Below are positions 1-11,091 of a stretch of DNA of 64,000 nt, piece by piece. Every line of letters starts with the position of its first letter. Within the stretch, counting starts at the first letter, position 1. The stretch spans positions 63,544,985-63,608,984 of the forward strand of contig CM044321.1 in assembly GCA_024291935.2 (NCBI GenBank), read 5' to 3'. The position numbers and the translations under genes were made by a program. The DNA is from Okapia johnstoni (lineage: Eukaryota > Chordata > Mammalia > Artiodactyla > Giraffidae). The notes beneath the pieces were generated by a model. That model was given only the letters and a program-made list of their open reading frames with translations, was not told where the DNA came from and ran no database searches.

Positions 1-194
1 CCTATAGTATACAGTAGGCTCTCATTTGTTACCTGTTTTACACATAATAGTGTGTATAGGTCAATCCCAATCTCCCAATTCATTCCACCCCACCGCCCTC
101 CCCTCCTTAGTTGTCCATGTTTGTTCTCTACATCTGTGTCTCTATTTCTGCTTTGCAAATACGTTCATCTGTATTATTTTTCTAGATGTGACAT
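1..194 (-). mobile_element. L1 LINE 3' fragment, left part
   Basis: Antisense L1 3' sequence, recognised by the run around 'tctctatttctgctttgcaa' followed by a 'tttctaga' segment, which recurs in the longer L1 near 32.8 kb. It is cut by a BovB insertion and resumes on the other side. Non-coding. Confidence 0.75.
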
Positions 195-572
195 CAGTTC
201 AGTTCAGTTCAGTCCCTCAGTCGTGTCCGACTCTTTGCGACCCCATGAATCGCAGCACGCCAGGCTTCCCTATCCATCACCAACTCCCAGAGTCTACCCA
301 AACCCATGTCCATCGAGTCAGTGATGCCATCCAACCATCTCATCCTCTGTCGTCCCCTTCTCCTCTTGCCCCCAATCCTACCCAGCATTAGGGTCTTTTC
401 CAATGAGTCAACCCTTCGCATGAGGTGGCCAAAGTATTGGAATTTCAGCTTCAACATCAGTCCTTCCAATGAACACCCAGGATTGATCTCCTTTTGGATG
501 GATTGATTGGATCTCCTTGCGGTCCAAGGGACTCTCAAGAGTCTTCTCCAACACCACAGTTCAAAAGCATTT
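195..572 (-). mobile_element. BovB LINE 3' end inserted in L1
   Basis: Reverse complement of the BovB 3' terminus. It starts with the 'cagttcagttcag' tail repeat and runs back into sequence coding for the ORF2 C-terminus; the minus-strand reading includes [19 protein letters not shown] and [18 protein letters not shown]. It is heavily 5'-truncated, so the reverse transcriptase domain is absent. A short direct repeat, tgacat (189-194 and 573-578), flanks it and the L1 continues on both sides, which marks a nested insertion. Confidence 0.9.
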
Positions 573-632
573 TGACATGTAAGCGTTAATATTCAGTATC
601 TGTTTTTTTCTTTCTGACCTGCTTCACTCTGT
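573..632 (-). mobile_element. L1 LINE 3' fragment, right part
   Basis: Continuation of the antisense L1 across the BovB insertion, with the 'tttctttctgacctgcttca' stretch that follows directly in uninterrupted L1 copies. It ends where MLT1-like sequence begins. Confidence 0.7.
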
Positions 633-643
633 TCGCCCTTTTG

Positions 644-750
644 ATACTTTGATCTTGGACTTCCCAGTCTCCAGAATTGTAAGAAATAAATGTTGTTTAA
701 GCCACACAATCCACGGTATTTTGTTAATAACAGCCCAAACTGAGATAATA
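644..750 (+). mobile_element. MLT1-type (ERVL-MaLR) LTR 3' end
   Basis: Typical MaLR LTR end: 'cttggacttcccagtctcca', then 'agaaataaatgttgtttaag' and a terminal 'tattttgttaataacagccc' segment. The AATAAA inside it is the LTR polyadenylation signal. The 5' part of the LTR is missing. Confidence 0.75.
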
Positions 751-796
751 TCCGATTTTTTAATTTATGGAAACAAAAGGAGAAGAAAGTCCTTTG

Positions 797-845
797 AGTT
801 AGAGCATTAAGACCTGGGCTTCTAATCTCAGCTCTGGCTCTCTGG
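797..845 (+). mobile_element. MIR SINE fragment
   Basis: Short match to the MIR head ('gacctgggcttctaatctca' followed by a 'gctctggctc' segment). Only about 50 bases remain, so assignment is tentative. Confidence 0.45.
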
Positions 846-850
846 GGTGG

Positions 851-1400
851 TATGAGCTCCAGGAGTGACGGAAAAATGTTGAATGCCTGTTCTAAGATGC
901 TGCATCATCCTCCGAGAATATTTCTTATGTGCTCTTTTAAAGTCTTACAAGACCTGTGACTATACTGTTGGCAGATTTCTGCTCTCTCCATTGATGAGAA
1001 AATGACAGGAAAGTGTTTGCGTTGTGTGGATGGCTTCTGGTGCCCCATCAATATCTGGCTTGAAGGCTCAGTCGATACCACTCTTTTCCCCCCGAGTGAG
1101 TGCTTTGAAGTGCTCATTGCCAAGAACAATAGTCAATCTTTATTAATTAGCTTTTATTCCCTCTGAAAAAATGCCTTAAGTCACATTTAGGATGAGATTT
1201 AGTCAGTCCTATGCTTGATGCCAATTTCTAGAGTCTTGTCCATCATACTTGCTCATTTTAATAACTTCCTGTGAAGCTCTCAGGTTATCCATTTGTATTT
1301 AGAACTGGTGGCTGGCCTTAGGTCATCAGTGAGTGACAACAGTCACATACCTTCTTGCTGGACTTGCAGAAAACTGATCCTTCTTTGTTTTCTCTGCATG
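851..1400. other. Unassigned non-coding DNA
   Basis: No repeat family, exon or RNA gene recognised. The minus-strand 74-codon frame near 905-1129 shows no recognisable domain or codon signal. Confidence 0.5.
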
Positions 1401-1406
1401 TGGTTG

Positions 1407-1610
1407 TGTTGGTTGCTCAGTCATGTCCGACTCTTTGCAACCCCATGGACTGTAGCTTGTCAGGCTCGTCTGTCCATGGAATTCTCCAGGCAAGAATACT
1501 GGAGTGGGTTGCCATTCCCTTCTTTAGAGGATCTTTCTAACCCTGGGATCAAACCCAGAACTCCTGCTTTGCAGGCAGATTCTTTACCATCTGAGCTACC
1601 AGGGAAGCCC
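1407..1610 (-). mobile_element. Bov-tA SINE
   Basis: Nearly full-length antisense element. The BovB-derived tail ('gttgctcagtcatgtccgac') is on the left and the tRNA-derived head ('gagctaccagggaagccc') on the right. Sequence on both sides ('ttgttttctctgcat' and 'ttgtttttgcat') looks like an imperfect target duplication. Confidence 0.92.
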
Positions 1611-1871
1611 TTGTTTTTGCATAAAAGATAGCAACTGGAATTCTGTTCCAACCCTCAACCAAAATATATATCCTCACACACTGTCAGGAATAAAACTAGT
1701 TATGGCTGAGACAGAAAGTGGTTTGTCCCTTTCTCTTGAAGTTAATACCTTGCAAAGATTTAATAGGATGTGATTCTTAAAGAATGACCCAGTATATCAA
1801 GGAAAAATTCATGATAACTCATATCAACTTGGTATTTAGTTGTTGTGTCATGCACTGATCTAATTATATAG

Positions 1872-2010
1872 ATCACTGCCAAACACCTTACAAACATTTG
1901 TGGGTAGTATTACTTGGGTCCTTTTTACAAATGAGAAAACTGAGGCTCTGAGCTGTCAGGGAACCTGCCCTGAGTCACACAGTGAATGAGTGGTTCTGGT
2001 GCTGGCTCCA
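1872..2010 (-). mobile_element. MIR SINE
   Basis: Antisense MIR body with the diagnostic core 'atgagaaaactgaggctctg' followed by 'gagtcacacagtgaatgagt'. Confidence 0.75.
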
Positions 2011-2183
2011 CCCAAGATGGACAGCACAACCTCAACAGGCCCTGGTCTCCTCACCTGTCAAGGAGGATAAAAATGCCAGCTTTGCCTCTTTCCATGAGAT
2101 CAAAGGGGACAGCAGTGTGAGAGTGTTTTGAAAAGCACAGAGTGTTTGATTTAAGGTGGTCTTAGAGGAATTCTTTCCCCCAT

Positions 2184-2275
2184 GTATAGCATAAGCTCCT
2201 TGAGGGAAAATGTCTCACATTGAGTAGTATAAAACAAGGTCTTGATAAATATACACTAAGTGAATGAACGAAGAA
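2184..2275 (+). mobile_element. L2 LINE 3' end fragment
   Basis: 'ataagctccttgagggaaaa' followed by a degraded 'gataaatatacactaagtga' tail, as in the L2 3' end. Old and diverged. Confidence 0.6.
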
Positions 2276-2666
2276 ACAAATGATGAAAGAACTTAGGTCT
2301 GGTGGTTTCTGTCCCCTCCCAATACAGACTCAAACTATTTTGCATGAACAATTTTGCTTTAAAATCGCTTTCCTCCAAGCCCCTGGGAAATGCTCAGCAG
2401 TGTCTCTAGCTCCCTTCTGAGAAAACCTCACCACCTACGGGTGTGAATCTCAGAGGCTATCTTTCTGGTCCATGGGAAGAGGATGATGCTGGCTTAAGTG
2501 GAAATGAGCAAATGTAAGAAGAACAAGTACAGTATTTCATTTGCTAGGAACCAGCAGAGGATAAGAACATCGATGATTTTTCACATGAGATTTTATCATG
2601 ACTCATAGTCTCACTTTTGACAAGACTGTTTTTGAGATTCATATAAATATTTATGTATATATATAT
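2276..2666. other. Unassigned non-coding DNA
   Basis: Nothing recognised apart from a short TA-rich run just before the next SINE. Confidence 0.5.
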
Positions 2667-2680
2667 ATTCACATATACAA

Positions 2681-2805
2681 GGAGGGCACAGCAACCCACT
2701 CCAGTATTCTTGCCTGGAGAAACCCATGGACAGAGGAGCCCAGCAGGCTATAGTCCATAGAGTCGCACAGAACCAGACACAACTGAAGCAACTTAGCATG
2801 CACAC
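2681..2805 (+). mobile_element. BovA monomer SINE
   Basis: BovA unit without a tRNA head: 'caacccactccagtattctt' through 'actgaagcaacttagcatgc'. The same ten-base flank (ttcacatatRc) occurs before it, after it, and again after the following Bov-tA. Confidence 0.9.
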
Positions 2806-2817
2806 GTTCACATATGC

Positions 2818-3040
2818 AGACTTCCCAGGTGGCACTAGTGGTAAAGAACCCGCCTGGCAATGCAGGAGACATAATAGAGGCAAGTTTGATCCCTGGGTTG
2901 GTTAGATCCTCTGGCAAAGGACATGGCAACCCACTCCAGTATTCTTGCCTTGAGAATTCCATAGACAGAGGAGCCTGGCAGGCTACAGTCCATGGGGTTG
3001 CAAAGAGTTGGACATTGCTGAAGCGACTTAGGATGCACAC
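2818..3040 (+). mobile_element. Bov-tA SINE
   Basis: Full-length element: head 'gacttcccaggtggcactag', B-box-like 'gtttgatccc', BovA body and 'gcacac' tail. It sits 12 bases after the preceding BovA unit in the same orientation, separated only by the shared flank motif. Confidence 0.93.
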
Positions 3041-3060
3041 ATATTCACATATGCATATAT

Positions 3061-4834
3061 ATTTTCATAGATAGATAAACAGACATTTGTATGTACTGCT
3101 TTTAAATATCAATCAGGACAATTGTGTATGAGGGCAGGAGAATCCCTAAAACTGGACTCATGGGGGAACATGGAAAAAGAGGGAAAAGAGGCTTTTTGTC
3201 TGTCCCATGAAGGACCCACCTGCTCTCTCAAGGGCCATGACTGGCCCCAGTAGGAAGCACTACCCCTGGCACAGCTGGAGCCGCCTCCAGGAGGAGCGGC
3301 TGCCACCAGCCAACTGTGTCGGGAATTTGGCCTCACTGGCTCGATCTGTGCCAGTGTTTGGCAAATGAAGCCCCAAGTGGAAACCTGCCAGTTTAAATGA
3401 AGTGGTGCTCTGTGCATGCTGTTCTCTCTAACTGTCAGTAAAATAATCACTGCTTCACTTCTCTGATTGCCTTGCGGTTCGTCTGATAGGAGGCAGAAGT
3501 GGGGGTGGGGTTAGGGACTGCTTGATGTGCACAGTGAATCCAGAGGAAGGAAGAATTTTAGTGAGTAACTGAAAACCGAAGATGATCTTCCCAGTTGGTT
3601 GGGGTGGAGGAGCAGCGCTGGGAGGAGAAGCATGCATCCCCGACCTCAGGGTGATCTGGCAGTTGGATGGGAAAGCCTGATCCTGGCCATCTGGGTAATC
3701 CATGTGTGCAAAGTCGGGGGTTAACTGTACCCACTCTGCAAAATAGCATATGTCACAGCCACCGAATACCATCCATGAGCAAAACCTGTTTGAATTTGCA
3801 AACAGCCTGGAAAAACAACAAGAAATCTCTTAACTGGTGTACCCTTTATAAAAGCAACTGATGTTTTGAAGGTCTTGTGTCTCATTTATAAGCTTTGGCA
3901 CCACGTATGAGGGCTATTCCTAGGCAGGGCCTCCCCAAAGGACAAAGATTAACATCTTAAAGTCACTGAGGATGGTTTTATATGCTGTAACCCCCATTGT
4001 CCCCAATTCTATTCACAGTGAACGGTTTATATAAAAGTGAATGAACAAATATAGCTACTGGGAGATGACTAGCTTTGAAGCACAGAATGTCTGCCATCTT
4101 GGTTTCTTACATAGCTAACTGTTTTCCACTGGCCCACATGGAAAAGGACCTGAGATTGGAACAATTATTGCTGGAGTAACTGGTGAGATTATATGCAAGT
4201 ATGTTACAGGCTTTAAAGTGATAAACAAATGGGAATAGTTGTTTACAGTAATAATAGAAACTACACTACATATTCCCTCCTAAATCTCTCCCCTCCATGT
4301 GACTGCATGGCCTTTACTTACAGCACAAACATGTATATCCAGGAACCCCCAGATTATGTGAGGGAAGTTCTTCTACCTCTCGTTTCTTTCCCTCTGGCCC
4401 TCATTCATTCTGTGTGGTTCTCTCCTTCTCCACTAGTCCATAAGATTCCTTGGCTCTTCTCTGGCAGCTCAGAAATTCTCCTGTCTCCCCAGTGGACCAC
4501 CCCCACAAACCTATTGTCTTCCATCTGTCTGTGGCATCTACATCGTAGTTGTCATAACATTTCTGGGTGGAATTCTTAGTTCTGTGTCCTTGCTCAGCGG
4601 TGAGAAAACCAAATTATAGACACAAAAAAGACATTGTATTTTCTCTGCATATCTAATTTGTAGCAGAGTTCAATTTAGGGTCCTGTTGCCCATAGGACAG
4701 TGGATGGGGAATAAGACAACAACAGGCTTCCACTAAGCATCAGACAGGAGACCAATTCTTGAGTTTCCTGGAGTTGTTGACTGCTTAGGTATTAGGCTGA
4801 GTGGTTGCTTGACTCTAATCTCCTAACTTTTCAT
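3061..4834. other. Unassigned non-coding DNA
   Basis: No confident repeat or exon. The 3110-3500 part is slightly GC-richer and may be an old LTR remnant, but I cannot place it. Frames of 105-116 codons around 3455-3772 and 4229-4579 show no recognisable domain. Confidence 0.5.
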
Positions 4835-5045
4835 GCAGTATTGCCACTTGCTGGCTACTGATCTTGGTCAATTATTTGATATCTCCATCTCTGTTTTCTA
4901 ATTTATAAGGTAGGAATGATAAACAGTACCTGGGACTCAAAGGGTAGTCTGAAGATTAAATGAGATAATTCTCATAATGTGCTTATACAGGGCCTCATAC
5001 ATGCATACTAAGCATTCAATATATGCCAGCAATTATGATTCTTCC
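4835..5045 (+). mobile_element. MIR SINE
   Basis: Sense MIR: 'tgccacttgctggctactga' then 'gattaaatgagataattctc' and a degraded 'gcattcaatatatgccagca' end. Close to full length. Confidence 0.8.
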
Positions 5046-6020
5046 TGTCATTATAGATGGACATGAAATCTGCTCTTTTCCTGGACCGCTGACTCTGGGG
5101 CCCCAGAAATACAGGATGGATGCTTGCAAACAAGTTGGCTAGAGAAATTTGTTTGTTTCAACACTTGCTATTTGAGGAAAACTCAAATAACCTTTGATCA
5201 GTACTCAATCACCACATGAAAGACGAAGATCATGAGAACAACAGCTTCCATTTGTAGAAGGTTTAATTCCATGTGCATTATCTCATCTGACATCTGTGCA
5301 ATGAGATCAGGGGCTACTAATCAAACCTGGGTGCCTTTGACTCTGAACTGAGTCACTGCCCCCTTCCAAGGGAAGGGGTGTCTAAGAACCAGGATGGTCG
5401 TGACCCAAAGATCACAGTCAGAAGCTTCAGGGAAACAGGCCACTGTAATACTTCCAGAAATGGCACAAGGCTCCACAAGTCACAGCCTGATTCATGTATT
5501 CCATGTTCATTTCCAAAATTGTCCCTAGAAATCTCGAGAGCCCCTTTCCCAAATAAACGCAGCCAGAAGCTTCTTTTGAGTAAAACCAATTGACAGCCTG
5601 AATTATTGCAAACTCATGTCTAACTTGGTAGAGCATCCAGGTTATCTATAGTTCAGCTTCTATTTGGCTTAATAAGAACTTTCATTTTCCTCAAAGAGAT
5701 GCAGGATGGATATTTAAAAATGAAACAAGTAAATAAAATGTAAAGAAATGAAAAGAAATAAAAAGCAAGTCACTAGAATTTGGCAAAAGGGAAAAGCATC
5801 TCAGCAGGTCCCAAAGATAGTGGCATCTCTTTTCCAAGTGAGAAGCATAAATCTGCCCATTTGCTAAACCGTTTAGCAAGATGCTGACCTAGCATTTCTC
5901 CCAAGTCTCTACCTATTAGTTAGCAAGAACACACTTAACTAAGTGCCCAGTCTAGTTTAAATTTGATCCAATCCGCTGTGTGTGTATATGCATTGTTTAA
6001 GCTAATATTCAGGCACTTTT
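5046..6020. other. Unassigned non-coding DNA with one copy of an unknown repeat
   Basis: No known family recognised. A short MIR-like trace around 5245-5330 is too weak to call. The stretch holds the first copy of the 75-base duplicated sequence listed separately. Confidence 0.5.
5499..5573 (+). repeat. Unclassified repeat, copy A
   Basis: Shares 'tttccaaaat.gtccct' and then 'agagcc..ttt..ccaaat.aac.c..ccagaggct'-like sequence with 6569-6653, in the same orientation about 1.08 kb away. I do not recognise the family. Its end contains AAATAAA, so an LTR fragment is possible. Confidence 0.6.
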
Positions 6021-6171
6021 GTTGTTGTTGTTCAGTCGATAAGTCTGTCTGACTCTTTGCGATCCCATGGACTGTAGCACGCCAGGCTTCTCTGTCCTCC
6101 ACTGTCTCCCCGAGTGTGCTCAAACTCATGATAACTGAGTCGCTGATATTATCTAACCATCTCATCCTCTT
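6021..6171 (-). mobile_element. BovB LINE 3' end fragment
   Basis: Antisense BovB tail: 'gttgttgttgttcagtcgat' through 'atctaaccatctcatcctct'. Older than the 195-572 copy, with more substitutions. The tail repeat is GTT-type rather than TTCAG-type, suggesting another BovB-derived subfamily. Confidence 0.85.
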
Positions 6172-7729
6172 TCCCAGTTACTGGGGGAGAAGAGATTATC
6201 TTCTCACTAGAGGAAAACCAGGTAATATGAGTCTTCCAGGCATGGCCGTTGACGTACTAAAGGCAAGTGGGAATAAATGGGTAAATTCATTCAGCAAATT
6301 CTCTATCATAATAGCCACCTCGTTTCGGGGGCTATTGCTCTGTTGCAAAATCCCAGTTTGCATGGTAACAGTTAAATATTGCCATCTTTCTCTCTGCAAT
6401 AATCTTTCTATACTATTTCTCAAACCCTCCCCATCCCTGTATATAGGAAGATGTTTATAAATATTTTCAACCCAGATCAAGGTGATAAAACTCAAGTAAG
6501 CTAAAAGAAAGTTTGTTAATAATGTTTAAATACCACCCATTTACAGATGTAACCCCTGCTCCCACTTTATTCCACATAGTCTATATTTGTTTCCAAAATG
6601 GTCCCTAAACATTTTAAGAGAGCCTTTTTTCCAAATCAACTCAACCAGAGGCTGAACACCCATTTCACATTTGTGAAAAATCCTCTTTGCCGTGTACATC
6701 CACCGCACACGCCAGGTCCAGGCCCTAGCACAAAAATCCTTTACCTTTTGTTCTGGACACGATTGGGTGCTTTGTAAACAGAGTAGTGTGGGGGTAGGGG
6801 GGGAATCTCATCATTGATCCCAATGATATAAAAAGAAATCCAGAGAGAAGATAAATTAATGTTCACTTCGTGTTCACTGAACATAGGGGACGTGAGCATG
6901 AACTGGTGTTTGATTGGATCAAATGAATCATTAGGATCAAAGGAACAGAGGACAGAGAGCTCTCCCTGGGGTAGGAGGTGCTGCAGGATAAATTTTCAGT
7001 TCTCCATGGTGAGTGAGCTGAGGGCTTTGGACTAAGGGGGCCCTGCCTTCAACTGTGTCCACCTGGGTTTAGATGTTGACTTAGTAAACAGAGAAACATC
7101 AGCAACACTCAGGAAAGCATGAGGGTGCCAGCAGCTGTGTTCAGTCCCTAAAATAAAAAAAGAAGGAATTTGAAATATTTTCAAGATAAAGCTAAGGGGA
7201 AGACATTGAAGCATTGGAGCCACAGAGCCGGCTGGGAAGAGTGTCACAGCATGACTGCTGGTTGCACGGCCCTGCTCGCTGACACACAGGCCAGGCTGGT
7301 GACAGAGGAGCTTTCTTGGGCTGCAGATCATTTTCAGAAACTGCAATTCATGTCACGCTAATAGCTCAGTCTATAATTAGGTGTATTTATCTATGTCCCT
7401 GGGATATGTCTCCTGCCTTTCTGTGCTTAGTTTTCTCCAAGAACAAATAATCCAGATGAGTTATGAGTCTCCAGAGTGACAAGTGGGAGTGTGTGTGCCT
7501 GTTGAAGGAACTGTTATCAGATCGCCTAAGAGCAATCTTATTGACCAAAGGGGTGAGTAGAGAGCGTTTATTCTCATGGGAAGCAGAGGAGGCTGGTACT
7601 TTCCGAAAAGGACAAGAAAGGAAAACATTTTCTTCTCTCTGCCACAAACTTACTATGATTGTGCTATTTCTGTATCTTCCTATAGTAGGTCAAACACCTT
7701 TGCTATGACTTCAGACTGCTTGGAAAGAT
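6172..7729. other. Unassigned non-coding DNA with second copy of an unknown repeat
   Basis: Repeat-poor stretch. The frames between 6116 and 7361 (up to 114 codons) overlap each other on both strands and match nothing I know. Confidence 0.5.
6569..6653 (+). repeat. Unclassified repeat, copy B
   Basis: Diverged second copy of the sequence at 5499-5573, with 'tttccaaaatggtccct' as the best-preserved core. Similarity fades on both sides, so this is a short shared element and not a kilobase-scale tandem duplication. Confidence 0.6.
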
Positions 7730-7741
7730 GATCAATAAAAG

Positions 7742-7966
7742 TGAAAGAAAGTGAAAATGTTAGTCTAGTTGCTCAGTCATGTCTGACTCTTTGCAACCTC
7801 ATGGACTGTAACCTCTTGGGTCCTTTGTCCGTGGACTTCTCCAGACAAGAATACTGGAGTGAGTTGCCATGCCCTCCTCCAGGGGGTCTTCTTGACCCAG
7901 AGATCAATCCCAGGTCTCCAGCATTACAGGCAGATTTTTTGCCTTCAGAGCCACCAGGGAAACCCT
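7742..7966 (-). mobile_element. Bov-tA SINE with target duplication
   Basis: Antisense full-length copy ending in the tRNA-type head 'gagccaccagggaaaccc'. Twelve-base flanks gatcaataaaag (7730-7741) and gataaataaaag (7967-7978) differ at one base, consistent with LINE-driven insertion. Confidence 0.95.
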
Positions 7967-8033
7967 GATAAATAAAAGCAGTGTGTCAATTAACATTCTT
8001 TAAGTATTTGGAAAGCCATAAAAGCTTCTGCGA

Positions 8034-8143
8034 GCGTCCCTGATGGCTCAGCATTTAAAAACCCACCTGCCAATGCAGGAGATTCAGGTTTGATCTCTGG
8101 ATCCAGAAGATCCCCTGGAGAAGGAAATGGCAACCCACTCTAT
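8034..8143 (+). mobile_element. Bov-tA SINE, truncated first unit
   Basis: tRNA-type head plus the start of the BovA unit. It stops at 'ccactct', where a second element begins. Either a dimeric source element or an insertion into an existing SINE. Confidence 0.85.
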
Positions 8144-8345
8144 AGGCTTCCCAGGTGGCACAGTGATAAAGAATCCACCTGCCAATGCAAGAGACACAGG
8201 AGACGTGGATTCAATCTGTGGGGCAGAAAGATCCCCTAGAGTAGGAAATGGCAGCCCAGTCCAGTATTCTTGCCTGGGGAATTCCATGGACAGAGGAGCC
8301 CGGTGGGCTACAGTCCATGGGGTCACAAAGAGCATGACTAAGCCT
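8144..8345 (+). mobile_element. Bov-tA SINE, second unit
   Basis: Complete head ('aggcttcccaggtggcacag') and body directly abutting the truncated unit; the 3' tail after 'cacaaagagcatgac' is degraded. Confidence 0.9.
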
Positions 8346-8924
8346 GGGGCACGAAAAAACTGATGCAAGTGGATGAGCCTGAAAATAGCTAGATGTTTTT
8401 CTTCTTTCCTTTATTTCCATCTGTTTTACAACTCAGGAAGGGAAAACTTATCATTGATTGGCCTGGCTAATTATGCAAAGACTGACAAGGCAATTGGAAG
8501 GAAATTGGGTGGTCTGTCATTTTATCGGACTTTGATTGTCTTGATTCTCCATGTCCATGAGATTTCTGGGTAGATCCTCCTGTCAGAAAACTGACGCAAA
8601 AGACTACACTTTGTACTTCTCTCCTTTTCCAAGGAACCGAAGGAATCAGCCAGCTGCTGCCTGGCTTGTCGCTCCCTGGGAAATCATGTTCATGCATGAA
8701 GAATATTTGTCCTCCAAATCCCAGCCCCTCTGCTAGGGCTCCCACACCACCCTTGTAACAAGTAGGGCGTCCTCCGACCCACACTGCCAGTCAGGGGAAG
8801 CTGCAATAATTATGTGCAGTTTCCAATAGATGTTAACTTTCACAGAAGTTGAAAGTGGAATCCACTTTTTAAAAACAAATATATGTTGGTTGCTTTTTAT
8901 GCTTCAGTACTATCTTCATTTAAT
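8346..8924. other. Unassigned non-coding DNA
   Basis: No recognised repeat. Overlapping frames on both strands (up to 105 codons) have no recognisable family. Confidence 0.5.
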
Positions 8925-9080
8925 ACTCAAAACCATCCTAAAATAGGTATCTTCATTTCCCCACTTCCCAGAGAAGATAAGGAAACTAAAGCATGACGAA
9001 GTTAAATTGCTGGCCCAAGGACCCACAGGTAATATGAGGCTGAGATTCAAACCCTGGTCTGCTGTGCACAGGGCATGCAT
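8925..9080 (-). mobile_element. MIR SINE
   Basis: Antisense MIR with 'aaggaaactaaagcatgacg' and 'gagattcaaaccctggtctg' as the recognisable parts. Confidence 0.75.
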
Positions 9081-9442
9081 CACCCCTTTATCCATCCTGT
9101 CACAGGGTCGGGGTTCTTGCTTGCCACCTAAACAGGCTGCCTGTTCTAACAGAAAGAGAAACCTATTTGCACTGCACTTTTGTTTAGTGATGTGAGAGAA
9201 TGAAATATTGATCAATAATGCACTAATTTCACTAATCCACAGCTCCTATCATTTGCCTAGATTATTGGCTGTTTTACCCCTTCCTGATAAAGGCGAAGAA
9301 CTCTGAATGAAGTTGAGTATTTTTATGGATTTCACATATACATATGTATGTAAAGTAATAGTCATCCAAAGTAAATGAAAAAAAACAAAACATTTAGATG
9401 AGAACTCAGTACCAGGACTCACAGAAGTTAATAATTAGAGCA
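9081..9442. other. Unassigned non-coding DNA
   Basis: Nothing recognised beyond a short 'acatatacatatgtatgta' AT-rich run. Confidence 0.5.
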
Positions 9443-9675
9443 GGACTTCCCTGGTTGTCCAGTGGTTAAGAATCTGCCTGCCAGTGCAGGGGACATGGGT
9501 TCCATCCCTGGTCCAAGACCACAGAGCAACTACTGAAGCCCACATGCCTAGAGCCCAGGCTCCACAACAGAAGAAGCCACTGCAATGAGAAGCCCACACG
9601 CCGCAGTAGAGAAAGTCCGTGCACAGCACCAAAGAACCCAGCACAGCAAAAATGAAATAACAATAATAATAATGA
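9443..9675 (+). mobile_element. CHR-type tRNA-Glu SINE
   Basis: Sense copy: head 'ggacttccctggttgtccag', then the CHR body 'cactgcaatgagaagcccac' and a tail of CAATAATAATAA type. CHR SINEs are shared by ruminants, whales and hippos, so this is older than the Bov-tA copies. Confidence 0.88.
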
Positions 9676-10444
9676 TCACAGCAACTACTAGGTATTAGTA
9701 TTTGTTTTGTAGAATAAGATCATGTGCCATCACTTTGACAAGGTTCAGTTTAAACTTCAATCTCCTCATGGGTTAAAGGAGATAAAACACATGTTCATGG
9801 AACTAAGCTAGCGATACCTTGAATGGAGGATTTTCTCATTTGCTTGGCCTCACCAATGCTGAATTTCTGTACTTCAATCAAATTGGTGCCTTTTTCTCTC
9901 CTCCTTTAGAATGAGTTGCTGTAATCTCGTTTTTAAACAGATTTTTGTAAATTTGCTTAATCAGTCCTTTAGTTGTGTCCAGTCTTCGTGTACCTGAGTC
10001 ATAGGATGAACGCTGCTTAGTGGAAGATGGGAATAATTCTATGAATGTATCCATTTTATGATTCATTGAGATTCCAAATTGCATTTTCAAGTCATTTGGA
10101 AACCTTTCATATATTTTCATTGTTATATTATGATCTAAGATATATTTTCTTGTTCATCTTATTCACTGTAAATTGATAAAATCATTTTAAAAATTCCTAA
10201 CTTAGGTCTATGTTATCCAAAAAACTTATTGGAAGAGGAATGTGTAGGATCATCTATACATATCTATATACATCTATAAACAAAGTTTGTACCTTTGTAA
10301 ATATGTTTTGGATATTTCACAATATTCAGTTTTATCCCCCTCTATAACAATATTTTGATTGTGGATATGGAAATAGAAGGTGGTGGTCATCAGAGAGAAG
10401 GGAGTAGTTTTTAGTATGGGTGAGGGCATGCACAGCTGACCCAT
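9676..10444. other. Unassigned non-coding DNA
   Basis: AT-rich, no recognised family. The 80-codon minus frame at 9878-10120 has no recognised domain. Confidence 0.5.
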
Positions 10445-10652
10445 AAACAGCCCAGGAGTTTAGGGGTGCAATCTACTGCAGTTGGATCTGCATATAATTT
10501 ATAGCTGGCCCTTCATGTTGGTGGTTCCTCCATATGCATTGTTCCTCTGCGTCTGTAGAGTCAACTAACAATGGATTGTGTAGTATTGTCATATCAGCTA
10601 TTGAAAAAAAATCCTGATGTAAGTGAACTCCTGTTGTTCAAGGATCAACTGT
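10445..10652 (+). mobile_element. Possible Tigger/mariner-type DNA transposon remnant
   Basis: 'agctggcccttcatgttggt' near the left and 'tgttcaaggatcaactgtat' at the right resemble the ends of a nonautonomous TcMar-Tigger element. Internal match is poor; classification is from memory of the family ends only. Confidence 0.45.
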
Positions 10653-11091
10653 ATAGGCACGTATATTTGGGCAAGAGTAGTGGCTAAAATCAGAGGGAGA
10701 CAGTATTGCTGAGGTGAACTTTTAGCATTGACCATGTATTTCATGCAAACATATTAAAGAGGTGTTAATATATTTATTTGTTTAAATTGCCATGAAAATA
10801 AAACCCAAATACTCAGCAAAAAAAAAAAAAAAAAAAATAAAGTTCATTTAGACATCAGGTTATGTCAGAGACCCCAACTCTTGAAGTCAAGCTTGGCCGA
10901 ACACATCTCATTGAAGGCCTGATGAAACTGTGGCCCTCACGGATTTCCAGCGTGACTGCGTGGGACTCCCTGTGTGTCCACTGGAGAGACTAGGAATGCA
11001 GAACTCCGGCAGCCCAGGAAACTGAGCTATGGCGACACTGTCAGACACCCCCATCACATCACACCAGAGCACTCCACAGCCTTGCCTTAGT
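10653..11091. other. Unassigned DNA with a poly-A run
   Basis: Contains an A run at about 10818-10837 that may be the worn tail of a retroposon whose body I cannot identify. The rest is unassigned. Confidence 0.5.

Noticed and set aside
2669..3074. Open frames of 86-123 codons in the SINE pair
   Set aside because: They are translations of Bov-tA/BovA SINEs, which have no coding function. The same applies to frames at 1293-1651, 7741-7968, 8084-8420, 20898-21367, 46855-47106, 50883-51208, 56402-56676, 56808-57116 and 61037-61258.
3110..3500. GC-richer patch as a CpG island or promoter
   Set aside because: Few CpG dinucleotides and no TATA or initiator arrangement; not supported.
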